Shown one piece after another: positions 5,575 through 6,312 of a stretch of 6,312 nt of DNA (positions within the stretch are counted from its first letter, which is position 1; every line of letters starts with the position of its first letter). Below the pieces are notes generated by a model. That model searched no databases and had not been told where the DNA came from. It was given only the letters and a program-made list of their open reading frames with translations. The position numbers and the translations under genes are program-made. This DNA is from Candidatus Zixiibacteriota bacterium (lineage in GTDB: Bacteria > Zixibacteria > MSB-5A5 > GN15 > FEB-12), in assembly GCA_030591625.1 (NCBI GenBank), contig JAUVAR010000164.1:1-6312 (forward strand), read 5' to 3'.

Positions 5575-6312
5575 ATGGCTGATAGAAAAAAACCAGAAAC
5601 ATTCCACATTACGACATTTGGCTGTCAGATGAATTTAGCCGATTCGTCAACTCTTGCATCGACTATGCGAACAAGAGGATACCGGCGTGTCAAGACTGAA
5701 GCTGAAGCTGACCTTCTCATACTTAACACTTGTTCGGTACGAGAGAAGGCTGAAGATCGTGTTATCGGCCGGCTCGGAGAGCTCTTTAAGTATAAGCGGA
5801 AAAAACCTGATTTGCAAATAGCTGTTGTTGGCTGTATGGCACAACGTCTTGGCGAACAACTTACCGAGCGAGTACCGTATGTAGATTATGTTTTAGGAAC
5901 TGACAGCCTTTTTGAACTCCCCGATGTGATCGAAGGGATTGAGGGTGCGGAGCAGGTGATGACTGCGTTTGGTCATGAAAATATGGATGCTATCGAACCG
6001 GTCAAGGAAACTGACTATTCTGGATTTATGTCGATCTCGCGTGGCTGTGATAATTATTGTACGTACTGTATTGTTCCTTATGTCCGAGGAAAGGAACGCT
6101 CCCACTCGGATGATTACATTGTCGATTCGGTGAAAAAGTTAGTCGATGAAGGTGTTGTTGAGCTTACTCTTCTGGGACAGAATGTCAACAGTTACAAGTA
6201 TAACGAAACTCGGTTTCCTATGCTTCTCAAGCGTGTTGCAATGGAAACAGGTATTGCACGAATAAGATTTATGACATCGCATCCGAAAGATTTTTCTCGT
6301 GAGTTGGTTGAT
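5575..6312 (+). CDS. miaB: tRNA-2-methylthio-N6-(dimethylallyl)adenosine synthase MiaB (3' truncated by window)
   Basis: ATG 5575 opens a frame of 246 codons that runs off the window; the family is usually about 440-480 residues, so roughly half is visible. MiaB is a cytoplasmic radical-SAM enzyme that adds a methylthio group to i6A37 of tRNAs reading UNN codons, using two 4Fe-4S clusters. The N-terminal UPF0004 domain shows its three cluster ligands: C17 (FGCQMN), C53 (NTCSVREKAEDR) and C87 (VGCMAQR). The radical-SAM domain shows the C-x3-C-x2-C motif at C158, C162 and C165 (SRGCDNYCTYCIVPYVRGKE), then LLGQNVNSY and RFMTSHPKDF. The sequence NTCSVREKAE distinguishes MiaB from its paralogues RimO and MtaB. 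No anomaly was seen. The C-terminal TRAM domain would lie beyond the window. Confidence 0.96.
   Translation, partial: MADRKKPETFHITTFGCQMNLADSSTLASTMRTRGYRRVKTEAEADLLILNTCSVREKAEDRVIGRLGELFKYKRKKPDLQIAVVGCMAQRLGEQLTERVPYVDYVLGTDSLFELPDVIEGIEGAEQVMTAFGHENMDAIEPVKETDYSGFMSISRGCDNYCTYCIVPYVRGKERSHSDDYIVDSVKKLVDEGVVELTLLGQNVNSYKYNETRFPMLLKRVAMETGIARIRFMTSHPKDFSRELVD

Noticed and set aside
1..6312. Mobile element, CRISPR array or tRNA/rRNA gene
   Set aside because: No transposase or integrase motifs, terminal repeats, spaced direct repeats or RNA gene signatures were seen on either strand.

Overview
The window looks like a piece of chromosome from an AT-rich Gram-negative bacterium. Two housekeeping genes flank two secreted, probably accessory, proteins. 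All four recognised genes are on the + strand: (1) the 3' end of a Lon protease gene (1-299); (2) a secreted 774-residue protein with a novel-looking N-terminal domain, five Ig/BACON-like repeats and a C-terminal type I dockerin-like module (599-2923); (3) a secreted M1-family zinc metallopeptidase with a putative Ig domain and its own C-terminal dockerin-like module (3160-5403); (4) the 5' part of miaB, the tRNA-A37 methylthiotransferase (5575 to the window end).

The dockerin signature (GD.D..G..DIGDLT.LI.YLF, twice per module) at the ends of Sec-exported proteins, and the style of the N-terminal domain of gene 2, recall uncultured bacteria of the FCB group, especially Zixibacteria-like lineages. 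This is an impression from protein style, not a phylogenetic result.

The two central genes look like separate transcription units. Each has a TTGACA / TATCTT promoter candidate with a 16-17 bp spacer, and each is followed by an inverted repeat with a GNRA tetraloop (2975-3002 and 5427-5456), the second being a textbook intrinsic terminator. The peptidase start is best placed at TTG 3160, directly behind a GGAGGA ribosome binding site, and not at the upstream GTG. The peptidase leader holds two hairpins, and the second is followed by a T-rich run just before the ribosome binding site, so it may act as an attenuator.

How the genes may work together: Lon and MiaB are cytoplasmic housekeeping functions with no evident link to the middle pair. 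The middle pair share a Sec signal peptide, beta-sandwich modules and a C-terminal double calcium-loop module. The simplest reading is that both are exported and held by the same, unseen, cohesin-like partner or surface, with the M1 enzyme trimming peptides and the repeat protein acting as a binding or structural component. No cohesin is present in the window, so this is inference.
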